The position numbers were made by a program, and so were the translations under genes. This document shows positions 8,934-17,513 of a DNA stretch of 64,000 bases, piece by piece. Position 1 is the first letter of the stretch; the number at the start of each line of letters is the position of its first letter. The stretch comes from Pirellulaceae bacterium (GTDB lineage Bacteria > Planctomycetota > Planctomycetia > Pirellulales > Pirellulaceae). Under the pieces are notes generated by a model. The model saw only the letters and a program-made list of their open reading frames with translations, searched no databases and was not told the DNA's origin. Where the stretch lies: contig JAGYIQ010000003.1 in NCBI GenBank assembly GCA_018402565.1, forward strand, positions 1 through 64,000, read 5' to 3'.

Positions 8934-11900
8934 GTGCGAGATAACAACAGACGCCTGAAATTTAGTTTATGGCCGCTGGTTGGTCGCTCCGGCGGCAACG
9001 GGGCGGCCAGTCGCTGGTGGGGTCGTGCATGTCGATTGGCTGCCTGTTTCAGTAGCACGCTGGGCTGTCTCGCCACGCTGGGCTGTCTCACCACGCTGGG
9101 CTGTCTCGCTATTCTGGGATCTCTCACTACCCTGGGCTTTCTCTCCACGCTGGCCACGATTGGCCAAGCGCAAGAAGTCCCGGTCGAAGTCCCGGTCGAA
9201 GTCGTGAGTGATCGTCCGGTCGAGCGTCCGGCTGACGACGCTTGGGTCGAGGATCAATACGCGATCGCGGCCCAGCACTACCGACAGCAACGCTGGGCCC
9301 AGGCGATTGGCCAATTCCGTTTGCTATTGGACCGCGCCCCCCGCCATGCTCGAGCGGGGCTGACGCATTTTTTCTTGGCCGAGTCGCACGTCCAGATGGA
9401 GGAGTACGCCGCCAGCCTGCCGCACTTCGAGCAGTTCCTGACGCTCGAGCCAGACCATCCGCTGGCCCTTCGCGCCCGTTTTCGCGCGGGCGAGGCACAC
9501 TATCTGCTGGGCCAGGACGACGCCAGCATTCAAGTCTTGACCGATCTGTTGCCGGTGGACCGTGAGTCGGTTTACACCGAGTTCAGTTTGGCTTACCTGG
9601 GGGAGATGTGGCTGCGACAGGAGACAGCAACCGCTTTGACGACCGCGAGGGAGTACTTGCAGCGGGTGGTGCGGGAATACCCCGAATCTTCGCTGCGTGA
9701 TCGGGCCCTGTTGGGTTTGGCGCAAGCCCAGCAGAAATTGGGAGAAACGGCTGCGGCCGAACAGCCCTTGCTGGAGTTGCAGTCCAATGCCGACCCCGTG
9801 ATTGCAGCTCAAGCGATTGTCGGCCTGGCGTCGCTGTGGATCGACTCCGACCGGGCCGCGGAGGTCCAACAAATCTTGTCGGACGATCGCATCGCCCAAT
9901 TGCCGACTGACCTTCTGCAGGCGCGGGCTCGTTATTGGCGGGGGCGGGCCGAGATGGCCGCCCAAAACTGGTCGCAGGCTGCTGGCTGGATTGAGCAGAG
10001 TCTCACAGACTTGCAGGATCCTGCCCTCGAGCAAGCGGCGACTTACGATGCAGCCATCAGTCATTGGCAGGCCGGCCAGATCGAACGCGCCGAGCAACGC
10101 TTAACCACCCTGCTTTCACGCTGGCCCACGGGTCAATGGGCGGCCGAGTCCCAATTCCTCCTGTTGCAGGCAGCGGCTCGCCAGCGAGATTGGACGCGCG
10201 CCGACACGACAGCGGAGGACTTCTTGGCGAAGTTTCCGCAACATGTGTTGGCGAATCAGGTGCGCGAGTTGGTGGGCCGACGAGCCTTGGGACAAGGTGA
10301 CTATACGGTGGCCCAAACGCAGTTCGCGGCCCTGATCCGTGGCGCCGCCCCCGAGGCCTCGCCTGAATCGCCAGCCAGTTGGCATTATCTGTTGGGGTTG
10401 GCCCAATTGGGGTCGGAGCAATGGGAGGCGGGACTGGCCTCTAGCGAGGCGTGCCTGGCCCTGTTGCCCCGCGATTTGGCGAGCCCCCCGAGCGGCGACC
10501 GCGAGTTATCGCTGAGTGTCTGGTTGGAATCAATGGCCGGAGAGTCCACGCAAAGCGAACCCGAGGCAATGACGCGGACCGCACAGGAGCGATTGTGGGA
10601 ACAGGCTCAATTCGCCCGAGCCACGGCGTTGACTCGGCTGCAGCGCTGGCCCGAGCTGCTGCAAGCCCAAGAAACCCTCCTGCGGCGCTTTCCCGATTCG
10701 AGTTATCGCGAGGAGCTGTGGAGCGAGCGATTACGGGTCCTGGTGGCGGAGCGAGCTTGGGCCGATTACGCCGCCGCAGCGAACATAGCTCGACGCTGGT
10801 TGGAGCAACCCGTCAGCCGAAACTCACTCACGACGGGGCAAGGGCCCACTGAGCAATCGTCACAGGTGTCGGAGTTGCAGCCTCCACGGTTCAACGATTC
10901 GACGACTCAAGGGCCGCTCGGTACTTCTGACGTTTCCGCTCTCTCCGGCTCGGGTCCTCCCCCTGACTCGCTTGCCCAGCCAGACAGCCCGGTACTTGTC
11001 CGTGGTCGTGTGGCGCTGCGTCAGGCATTGAGTCGCACGGCGCTGCAGATGGCCGAACATTGGTACGAGCAAAGTGACTTCGCAGCCGCCATCCCGTGGT
11101 ACGAACTGAGTCGCCAAGCGGAGGATCCGGCGATCGTCGATCAAGCATTGGCCGGGCTGGCCTGGGCCGAGTTTCACACGCTGCCACCGGCCGAAGCTGA
11201 ACGCACGGCTCGATTGCTGTTGGATCGTTTCGCCGACAGCCCACGCTCGGCCGAGGTTGGTTTGAAGTTAGCCGATCAGTTGTATCGCGATGGCCGATTC
11301 GACGCGGCCTCCGAGTTACTCGAGAGCTTGGCAACGAGGTTCACAACGTGGCCTCGGCGGCACCAGCTGTTGGCCTTGCAGTCGAAGGTCCTCGGGCAGC
11401 GCCCGCAGATGGAAGCCAAGCGACAAGCGATCGCCAAATTGCAACTGGCCATCGAGGCGTTGCCATCGGCGACAGCGGAGGCCACTGTCTCGGACGCCAC
11501 TGTCCCCGAGGCGAATGCTCGTGGAGAGAGTCCCGTCGCGATCTACCTGTACGACCTGGCTTGGTTGTGGCACGACATCGGCGATCTGACATCCAGCTAC
11601 GACTGCTTTCGTCAGATCAACCTCAAGCACCCGAACAGTCGTTACTGGGCTGACGCCACGTTTCGCCTGGCCCAGCATCACTTCAGCCAACAGCGTCACG
11701 GCGTGGCCAACGATCTGCTGGCTCAGTTGTTGGCTACCAGCGCAGAGAACGCAGGAACCGAGCGGGATGGAGCGGCGGGGCGGTCGCTGCCCGCCTTGAC
11801 CGTCAGCGCTCGTCGCGACGGTTCGAGGGCAATCGCTCGTCTGCCGAGCACGAGTCCGGCGAGCGTTGCTAACGAAACGAACGCTGCGGCGGCGGGGTCC

Positions 11901-12716
11901 GGTGCCGAGATGGAATCTCGCTTGCCGCCCGAGTTGCATTGCCAATCGCTCTACCTGCGAGCTATGACGGCGGCAGCCGAGCAGGACTGGGGGGGCGTGG
12001 CCGAGTGGAGTCAACGCTTGATCGATCTCTACCCGGAGCATCGTTTGCGTTGGATGACCCAGTACTGGCGCGGTGAAGCAGACTTTCGTCAGCGACAGTA
12101 CACGGGAGCCGTCGCAAAATTATCAGAGATCTTGCCACGAACGACGAATCAGAGCGATTCTTGGGTGGCGATGACCCATCTGCGGTTGGCCCAGTCGCTG
12201 GGACATCTGGATCGTTGGCGGGAGGCGTTTGAAGTCGCCGAGTCGGCACAGGCTCGGTTCACAAACTTCGCTCAGGCCTTTGAGTTCCACTATTTGATTG
12301 GCCGATCCCAGGCCAGCGAGGGCCGTTTTGTGGCCGCGCGGGCTGCCTACCAGCAGGTGCTCGACTCCGCTGCCGCCGCCCAGAGCGAGACGGCGGCGAT
12401 GGCCCAATGGATGATCGGGGAAACCTACATGCATCAGGAACAGTACGCGTTGGCCGCCGAGGCCTACCATCGGGTGGAGACACTGCATCGCTTTCGCCAA
12501 TGGCAAGCGGCGGCCCTCCTGCAAGCCGGCAAATGTTACGAGCAGTTGAGGCGTCCAAGCGACGCGATCGGGGTGTATCGGCAATTGCTGCGTGACCATG
12601 CCGATTGCTCTTTGGTCGATGACGCTCGCGCTCGACTAGAAAGCCTAACAACAGCTAGCGCCGAAAAACCGACTGCGGGAAGAGCCGCTGCTGGAAGAGC
12701 GACTGCTGGAAACTGA
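8934..12716 (+). CDS. Large secreted TPR-repeat protein
   Basis: About 1260 residues from the preferred GTG at 8934, which has GGAGG 12 bp upstream; the frame stays open to 8721 but that part is low-complexity repeat. An unusual hydrophobic leader made of six-residue repeats (T-L-G-C-L-A/T) is followed by a plausible cleavage site at IGQAQE. The rest is a long alpha-solenoid of TPRs with the usual A-x-x-x-Y and P motifs (AIGQFRLLLDRAPRHARAGL, AIPWYELSRQAEDPAIVDQA, ALAAEAYHRVETLHRF). Long Ser/Pro/Ala linkers occur near residues 630-690 and 940-980. TPR proteins of this kind (YbgF/BamD-like) are scaffolds in the periplasm. ExbB and ExbD follow after 62 bp, suggesting a role in the same energised envelope machine. 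Exact start uncertain. Confidence 0.85.
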   Translation: MRDNNRRLKFSLWPLVGRSGGNGAASRWWGRACRLAACFSSTLGCLATLGCLTTLGCLAILGSLTTLGFLSTLATIGQAQEVPVEVPVEVVSDRPVERPADDAWVEDQYAIAAQHYRQQRWAQAIGQFRLLLDRAPRHARAGLTHFFLAESHVQMEEYAASLPHFEQFLTLEPDHPLALRARFRAGEAHYLLGQDDASIQVLTDLLPVDRESVYTEFSLAYLGEMWLRQETATALTTAREYLQRVVREYPESSLRDRALLGLAQAQQKLGETAAAEQPLLELQSNADPVIAAQAIVGLASLWIDSDRAAEVQQILSDDRIAQLPTDLLQARARYWRGRAEMAAQNWSQAAGWIEQSLTDLQDPALEQAATYDAAISHWQAGQIERAEQRLTTLLSRWPTGQWAAESQFLLLQAAARQRDWTRADTTAEDFLAKFPQHVLANQVRELVGRRALGQGDYTVAQTQFAALIRGAAPEASPESPASWHYLLGLAQLGSEQWEAGLASSEACLALLPRDLASPPSGDRELSLSVWLESMAGESTQSEPEAMTRTAQERLWEQAQFARATALTRLQRWPELLQAQETLLRRFPDSSYREELWSERLRVLVAERAWADYAAAANIARRWLEQPVSRNSLTTGQGPTEQSSQVSELQPPRFNDSTTQGPLGTSDVSALSGSGPPPDSLAQPDSPVLVRGRVALRQALSRTALQMAEHWYEQSDFAAAIPWYELSRQAEDPAIVDQALAGLAWAEFHTLPPAEAERTARLLLDRFADSPRSAEVGLKLADQLYRDGRFDAASELLESLATRFTTWPRRHQLLALQSKVLGQRPQMEAKRQAIAKLQLAIEALPSATAEATVSDATVPEANARGESPVAIYLYDLAWLWHDIGDLTSSYDCFRQINLKHPNSRYWADATFRLAQHHFSQQRHGVANDLLAQLLATSAENAGTERDGAAGRSLPALTVSARRDGSRAIARLPSTSPASVANETNAAAAGSGAEMESRLPPELHCQSLYLRAMTAAAEQDWGGVAEWSQRLIDLYPEHRLRWMTQYWRGEADFRQRQYTGAVAKLSEILPRTTNQSDSWVAMTHLRLAQSLGHLDRWREAFEVAESAQARFTNFAQAFEFHYLIGRSQASEGRFVAARAAYQQVLDSAAAAQSETAAMAQWMIGETYMHQEQYALAAEAYHRVETLHRFRQWQAAALLQAGKCYEQLRRPSDAIGVYRQLLRDHADCSLVDDARARLESLTTASAEKPTAGRAAAGRATAGN
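9057..9160 (+). repeat. 18-bp tandem repeat encoding the signal-peptide core
   Basis: Five to six units of ACGCTGGGCTGTCTCGCC and variants in frame with the TPR protein. They encode T-L-G-C-L-A/T/S over and over and form the hydrophobic core of its leader. The first three units differ by one or two bases; later ones are more diverged (GGATCTCTCACT). Confidence 0.85.
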
Positions 12717-12778
12717 GACAACATGGACCGAGACGCTCTGCACAAGCGGGTGTCTCTAGACTGCATGGGCAAGGGAAG

Positions 12779-13681
12779 ATGACGATGATTGCGAAACTGA
12801 ATACTGGGAGCTACCTCGGCCGATGCACGACCTTGGGGCTACTGCTGATGGGCTGGCTCATAACGGCCCTCTGGATCGAGCCCGTCGGAGCTCAGGAAGA
12901 CGTTGCCACGACAACGACCGAGTCGATATCGGAGCCCAGGCCAGTCTTGGCCCCGGGCGGGGAGGACGCAACTCTGGCGACAGAAGGCACGGTCGTGGCC
13001 ACCGCTTCCAAGAGCTTGCTGGGTGTCCTGCAAAGTGGTGGGCCGCTGATGATCCCACTGGCCGTTTGCTCGGTGGTGTTGTTGGTATTTGTCTTCGAAC
13101 GTTTGATCAGTCTGAGGCGCAGTCGCGTCATCCCGCTGCCGCTGGTCACTCGTCTGTTGGAGCAAGTGCGGGAACGGCAGTTGGATCGGGAGCAAGCCAT
13201 CGCTCTCTGTGAGGAAAATCCCTACCCGGTCTGCGAGGTATTGGGCGAGGGCTTGCGGAAGTGGGGGCGTTCCAGTGTCGAAGTGGAGCAAGCGATTCTG
13301 GACTCGGGCGAACGGGTCAGCAACGAACTCAAACGCAACCTGCGTGTGATCAACGGCGTAGCTACGGTGACGCCTTTACTGGGCTTGTTGGGGACGGTGC
13401 TGGGAATGATCCATGCGTTCGACGCCATCTCCACACTCACGCCCGATGGCGATCCCAAGATCTTGATCGCCACCGGCATCAGCCAGGCCCTGTTGACCAC
13501 GGCTGCCGGTTTGACCGTCGCCATCCCCGCTCTGATCGCCCACATGTACTTTGCCAGTTGTGTGGATCGCCGGGTCGTGGAGATCGATGCGATCGGCCTG
13601 CAGTTGGTGCGTTTGATCAGCGCCGAAGGCTTGGCGGAACCCCAGGCCAAGGCCGGCAAACGAGCAAAGAAGGCGGCTTGA
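12779..13681 (+). CDS. exbB: MotA/TolQ/ExbB-family proton channel protein
   Basis: 300 residues. It carries its own N-terminal membrane/signal segment (GLLLMGWLITALW), a roughly 45-residue spacer, and then the three-helix ExbB core: helix 1 at LMIPLAVCSVVLLVFVFERL, a cytoplasmic loop, LLGLLGTVLGMIHAFDAI and ITTAAGLTVAIPAL-like helices 2 and 3. It forms the proton-conducting pentamer with ExbD in the inner membrane and powers envelope work such as TonB-dependent uptake. The N-terminal extension before helix 1 is typical of planctomycete ExbB. ExbD starts 3 bp after the stop, so translation is likely coupled. ATG at 12779; a second ATG 6 bp later is equally possible. Gene symbol denotes family, not proven orthology. 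Confidence 0.93.
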   Translation: MTMIAKLNTGSYLGRCTTLGLLLMGWLITALWIEPVGAQEDVATTTTESISEPRPVLAPGGEDATLATEGTVVATASKSLLGVLQSGGPLMIPLAVCSVVLLVFVFERLISLRRSRVIPLPLVTRLLEQVRERQLDREQAIALCEENPYPVCEVLGEGLRKWGRSSVEVEQAILDSGERVSNELKRNLRVINGVATVTPLLGLLGTVLGMIHAFDAISTLTPDGDPKILIATGISQALLTTAAGLTVAIPALIAHMYFASCVDRRVVEIDAIGLQLVRLISAEGLAEPQAKAGKRAKKAA

Positions 13682-13684
13682 CCC

Positions 13685-14170
13685 ATGCCACTCAAGACCA
13701 CCTCCGACGAACAACCGTCGCTCAACCTGACGCCGATGATCGATATCGTTTTTCTGTTGATCATCTTCTTCATGGTGGGCACCCGGTTCAGTGAACTCAA
13801 CGATCAGGAGAAGCAACTGCCGATCAGCGTGCCCGAAGTCTCCGCCGGCACCGCCCTGACCGCTCCCCCCAAACAAAAGGTGATTCATGTGTTCGCCGAC
13901 GGTCGCATCCACTTCGAAGATCGAGATGTGAGTTTGGACGAATTGCTGACCCAGTTGCAGGCCGCCAAGCAAAACTACCGACAACAGGGCGTTGTCATTC
14001 GCGGCGATGCCGGCAGTCGCCATCAAGCGGTTGTTTCCGTCATCAACGCGTGTCGCCAAGCCGATATCCTAGACATTGCCGTCTCCGTACGGTTGACGCC
14101 CAACACTACCGCGGCCGCAGCCACTGCCACTGCAACCGCACCCACAACCGCATCACCAATCATCCGCTGA
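13685..14170 (+). CDS. exbD: ExbD/TolR-family biopolymer transport protein
   Basis: 161 residues. Short cytoplasmic start, then LNLTPMIDIVFLLIIFFMVG with the conserved membrane Asp (ID in MIDIVF) that carries protons, followed by the periplasmic TolR-like domain (VIHVFADGRIHFEDRDVSLDEL, VVIRGDAGSRHQAVVSVINA). Length matches the family apart from an Ala/Thr-rich repetitive end (TAAAATATATAPTTAS). It follows ExbB by 3 bp and partners it in the motor complex. Confidence 0.95.
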   Translation: MPLKTTSDEQPSLNLTPMIDIVFLLIIFFMVGTRFSELNDQEKQLPISVPEVSAGTALTAPPKQKVIHVFADGRIHFEDRDVSLDELLTQLQAAKQNYRQQGVVIRGDAGSRHQAVVSVINACRQADILDIAVSVRLTPNTTAAAATATATAPTTASPIIR

Positions 14171-14175
14171 TCGAC

Positions 14176-14290
14176 CCAATCACTGTCCCACTCACTCACT
14201 GTCCCACTCACTCACTGTCCCACCCACTCACCCACTCACCAACTCACCAACTCACCCACTCACTCACTGCCCCACTCAACGAACCCACCC
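14176..14290. repeat. CACTCACTGTCC-type low-complexity tract
   Basis: A pyrimidine/A-rich run of CACTCACTGTCC, then CACCCACTCACC/CAACTCACC units, fills the gap between the ExbD stop and the next start codon. G is nearly absent from the top strand. It resembles replication-slippage DNA rather than a regulatory site. Confidence 0.85.
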
Positions 14291-14297
14291 ACGTCTC

Positions 14298-16571
14298 ATG
14301 CCACCTTGGTTGCAGAACCTGTTGAGCGAACCATCCGTCATCACCTTGATGAGCGGCGGCGGTGTGTTTTTGCTCACGTTTATCGGTCTGCAGTGGACGC
14401 GTTGGGGCGACGACAAGCCGGTGGCGAAGTGTGTCATATTGAGTGTCGTAGCGCATGTGGTCTTGCTGGTCTATGCCTACAGCTTGAGTTGGACGACACC
14501 GCTGCCGGAGGTCCTCTCCCGACACGTGGTCCCGATTCGCGTGGCTGTTCCGAGCGAGGAAGCGGAGTTAGAAGCGGTCCCAGACCCGGATTCGGTCACT
14601 GCCCTGTGGGAGAAGCTAGCCGAGGCAGAACTGTCCCCCGCCGAGACGCTCGAGACGCTGCCTCCCCAAGAGACGAGTTGGGAGATCGAGCGGGTGATTG
14701 AAGCCCAGGACCCCGACCCGACGGTCGCTGTGTCGGACCCGGCGAACGCGCCACTGCCGACGACGCCGTGGCTGGATACTCCGACGGAGGCCGACCCGAC
14801 AAATCCCGCGTTGGATGCGCTCCTCCAGCCCACGCCCGTGTCGGCCGAGGTGGTGTCCATGCCGCCCCCAGCCGTCGCGGCGACGGCTTCGGACTTGCCT
14901 GTCCCGCCCGAGGCGGCTGCGGCTGAATTGCCTCCCGATCCGGCGACCGGAAATCCCCCCAGCCTGGAGCAGGCGTTGTTGGACATGGCGGAGCAGGAGC
15001 TGGGGCTAGAACGTCAACTGGCCGAAGACGATCCCTTGGTCGATCAATGGGCCGAAGGACAACGGGAGAACTCGGGCGCCGAGACGCCCCCGCTCCCCGA
15101 AGCGTTGTCTGAGATGGATCTGCGTCAACGCTTGGACCAACTGCAGGCCGAAGCCGCCCAGGCCGCGCTGGATGTCGGCAGTGACGCGCCCCTGTTCGAT
15201 CCTCGCGCCATCTCGCAGCCGTGGCTCCCTGCCGATCGGCAGTCCGCTCAAGCGGCCCATGCGGCTCAAGTCGCGCGTCGTCCCCTGCCTCGCCGCCCCG
15301 CCGATCAACAACCGCTGCCAGCCTTGTATCACAAACGCTTGGAGCGCCCCCTGCCGGAAGTCGAATTGGCCGGCGGTTCGGCCGATACCGAGCAATCCGT
15401 CGCCCGTGGGTTGGCTTTCTTGGCCACTTTGCAAAAAGCAGACGGTAGTTGGAATCCTCGAGAAACCGGGGGTGGCCGCGAGCAGCAAGTGCTGGGACAC
15501 AACCGCCAAGGCGCTGGCGCTCAGGCCGATACCGGCATCACGGGGTTGGCACTGCTGGCCTTTTTAGCCGATGGGAACACGCATCTCGGCGGGGCCTATC
15601 AAGAGACCGTCCGCCGCGGCTTGGAGTACTTGATCCAACGACAACAACGGGGCGGCTCGTTGGCCGGCTCGGCCCAGTACTACGCGCAGATGTATTGCCA
15701 TTCGATGGCGCTGTTGGCACTCAGCGAGGCCTTTGCGCTGACCGGCGACGAACGACTCCGACCGTCCGTACAAGCCGGTGTGACCTACTCGCTGGATACA
15801 CAGAATCGCGCCGGCGGTGGTTGGCGATACCAACCCCAAGAGGCTGGCGACATGAGTCAATTCGGTTGGCAGGTGATGGCCCTCCGCGGCGCTGGACTCA
15901 ACGGCGTCGCCACCGACGAGAATTCGCGCCGCTTGATGCAGGACTTCTTGCAGCGACACTCCCGCGGCAACCACCAGGGCCTGGCCATCTATCGCTTGGG
16001 CGAACCCACCTCACCCACAATGACTGCCGAAGCGCTCTTCTGTCGTTACCTGATGGGCCAAGCCCCGTCGGTACCGCAAGTGGAAGAGGCTTGCTTGGAG
16101 ATCTTGGGACTGCCCAACGAGACTCCGGGCAGCGGGCCTCAATTGCCCATCCCCTGGCAAGCCTGCCGCCAACTGCCTGGCCGAAACATGGATAATTTGT
16201 ATTTTTGGTATTACGCCAGCCTGGCTCTGCGGCAAGCGGCCAGCGACCCGGCCTTGGCCCACAGCGAGCTGACCCAACAGAGCTGGGAACTCTGGAATCG
16301 GAACCTGACCACGAGGCTGCTCAGTCTACAACGCAGCGATGGGCCTTGGAGTGGCAGTTGGGATCCCGAGGCCTGCCTGTGGGGTGGCTACGGCGGTCGC
16401 GTCTACACCACTAGCCTAGCGGTGCTCTGTTTGCAAGTTTATTATCGCTACGACCTGACGCGGGAGGAGGCACCTCTGACCGCCGCCGTACCTTGGGCGC
16501 CCGCTCCGCTGGGACCGACCCCGCCGCCACAACGCGGGCCTGCCACCGGCAGTATCCGCGATTGGCGCTAA
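14298..16571 (+). CDS. Membrane-anchored protein with squalene-cyclase/prenyltransferase-type toroid domain
   Basis: 757 residues. Two N-terminal membrane helices (about residues 12-34 and 46-66), then a roughly 280-residue region rich in Pro, Ala and Glu, then from about residue 360 an alpha/alpha-toroid with the repeat signature of the squalene-oxidase/prenyltransferase family: ARGLAFLATLQKADGSWNP, DTGITGLALLAFLADG, LLSLQRSDGPWSGSWDPEA and YTTSLAVLCLQVYYRY. No DxDD cyclase motif was noticed, so it is probably not a terpene cyclase. The long flexible spacer between a membrane anchor and a folded domain, and the position directly after ExbB and ExbD, suggest a periplasm-spanning effector of the motor (inference). 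ATG at 14298. Confidence 0.82.
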   Translation: MPPWLQNLLSEPSVITLMSGGGVFLLTFIGLQWTRWGDDKPVAKCVILSVVAHVVLLVYAYSLSWTTPLPEVLSRHVVPIRVAVPSEEAELEAVPDPDSVTALWEKLAEAELSPAETLETLPPQETSWEIERVIEAQDPDPTVAVSDPANAPLPTTPWLDTPTEADPTNPALDALLQPTPVSAEVVSMPPPAVAATASDLPVPPEAAAAELPPDPATGNPPSLEQALLDMAEQELGLERQLAEDDPLVDQWAEGQRENSGAETPPLPEALSEMDLRQRLDQLQAEAAQAALDVGSDAPLFDPRAISQPWLPADRQSAQAAHAAQVARRPLPRRPADQQPLPALYHKRLERPLPEVELAGGSADTEQSVARGLAFLATLQKADGSWNPRETGGGREQQVLGHNRQGAGAQADTGITGLALLAFLADGNTHLGGAYQETVRRGLEYLIQRQQRGGSLAGSAQYYAQMYCHSMALLALSEAFALTGDERLRPSVQAGVTYSLDTQNRAGGGWRYQPQEAGDMSQFGWQVMALRGAGLNGVATDENSRRLMQDFLQRHSRGNHQGLAIYRLGEPTSPTMTAEALFCRYLMGQAPSVPQVEEACLEILGLPNETPGSGPQLPIPWQACRQLPGRNMDNLYFWYYASLALRQAASDPALAHSELTQQSWELWNRNLTTRLLSLQRSDGPWSGSWDPEACLWGGYGGRVYTTSLAVLCLQVYYRYDLTREEAPLTAAVPWAPAPLGPTPPPQRGPATGSIRDWR

Positions 16572-16577
16572 GACACC

Positions 16578-16740
16578 GTCACCGTTCACGGTAAGGGGGA
16601 AGTTTTTGGGGCAGGTGCGCCCGCGCCAGTCGGATCGTTCTTCGAGCAAACTCGTGGCAATCACCAGTGGTTTGACTCGCAAACGCTCACGCACTTAGTC
16701 CGACTTGCTCCATGACGCCCTTCGGGTCGTGAACGGTTAC
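16578..16740 (-). mobile_element. Family 1 inverted-repeat element (MITE-like), copy A
   Basis: 163 bp bounded by GTCACCGTTCAC and GTGAACGGTTAC, an imperfect 12-bp terminal inverted repeat. The inside matches copies at 20789, 50603 and 62136 (shared tracts such as GCAAGTCGG, GTTTGCGAGTCAAA on the minus strand). There is no coding capacity, so it is non-autonomous. It fills most of the gap between the toroid gene and the DUF423 gene. Confidence 0.8.
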
Positions 16741-16823
16741 AAGGCACCTCGGGACGAACATTTCCGCCCCGGAGCGGCCGCTGTACCTGCCCCACTTTCC
16801 TACCTGCAAGAGACCCCGCAAAG

Positions 16824-17318
16824 ATGGCCCGTTTCCTGATCACGCTCGCCGCCCTGTGGGCAGCCACCGCCGTGGCACTCGGTGCCTTCGGTGCTCACGC
16901 CCTCCGCGATGCCTTGCCCACCTGGTATGCCGCCGAAGAAGTTCCCAGGATGGAGGCCAACTGGGAAACGGCCGCTCGCTATCACCTGGTCCATGCGATC
17001 GGAGCCCTCGCGGCCATCGCTCTGCTACAACGCCCCACCTCCAACGCCCACAGCGTCCACAACGCCGCGCCAACTACCGATCCCACTCCACCGCCGACCC
17101 CTCCGACACCGACCACTTCGACACCGAGCCCCTGGCTGTGGACGCCCGTCTATTGCCTATTGATCGGATCGCTGATCTTCTCCGGTTGCCTGTACGCCAT
17201 GGTACTGGGCGGCCCACGCATTCTGGGAGCCGTGGTCCCGATCGGCGGGGGTTTGATGATCTTGGGTTGGCTCGCCCTGGCGATCCTCGTGCCCCGAGCC
17301 TCCGCAAATCCGCAGTGA
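16824..17318 (+). CDS. DUF423-family membrane protein (YgdD-like)
   Basis: 164 residues. Signature pieces of DUF423 are in order: ALGAFGAHALRDAL near the start, AARYHLVHAIGALAAIALL, GSLIFSGCLYAMVLGG and GAVVPIGGGLMILGWLALA. Four membrane helices are expected. The family is widespread and of unknown biochemical function. Oddity: the loop after helix 2 carries a roughly 33-residue insert dominated by Thr/Pro, another example of the low-complexity growth seen in this genome. Confidence 0.92.
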   Translation: MARFLITLAALWAATAVALGAFGAHALRDALPTWYAAEEVPRMEANWETAARYHLVHAIGALAAIALLQRPTSNAHSVHNAAPTTDPTPPPTPPTPTTSTPSPWLWTPVYCLLIGSLIFSGCLYAMVLGGPRILGAVVPIGGGLMILGWLALAILVPRASANPQ

Positions 17319-17419
17319 GTTTTCCGAACACCCCTCCAAAGATTTGCGGTCCGATGCTGCCGTCTCGCTATTGCTCAACGATCGCTTTCTATTGATTAAC
17401 TTACTTTTTGATTAAACAT

Positions 17420-17465
17420 AAAAAAACCGCCTCGCACGACCTTGGTAGGCACGCACGGGCGGTTT
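17420..17465 (-). terminator. Rho-independent terminator of the selenoprotein gene
   Basis: Read on the minus strand, AAACCGCC is followed about 28 nt later by its complement GGCGGTTT and a run of T (7 A on the top strand at 17420-17426). It lies 48 bp downstream of the minus-strand gene ending at 17514. Confidence 0.8.
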
Positions 17466-17513
17466 AGATTCCGGCGGTTCAGAGGGTGAGTTGGCGGGCA
17501 TTGCGGCCCGAAT

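Noticed and set aside
14298..16571. Terpene/hopanoid cyclase
   Set aside because: The toroid repeats match the fold, but I saw no DxDD motif and the N-terminal membrane anchors and long spacer do not fit a cyclase.
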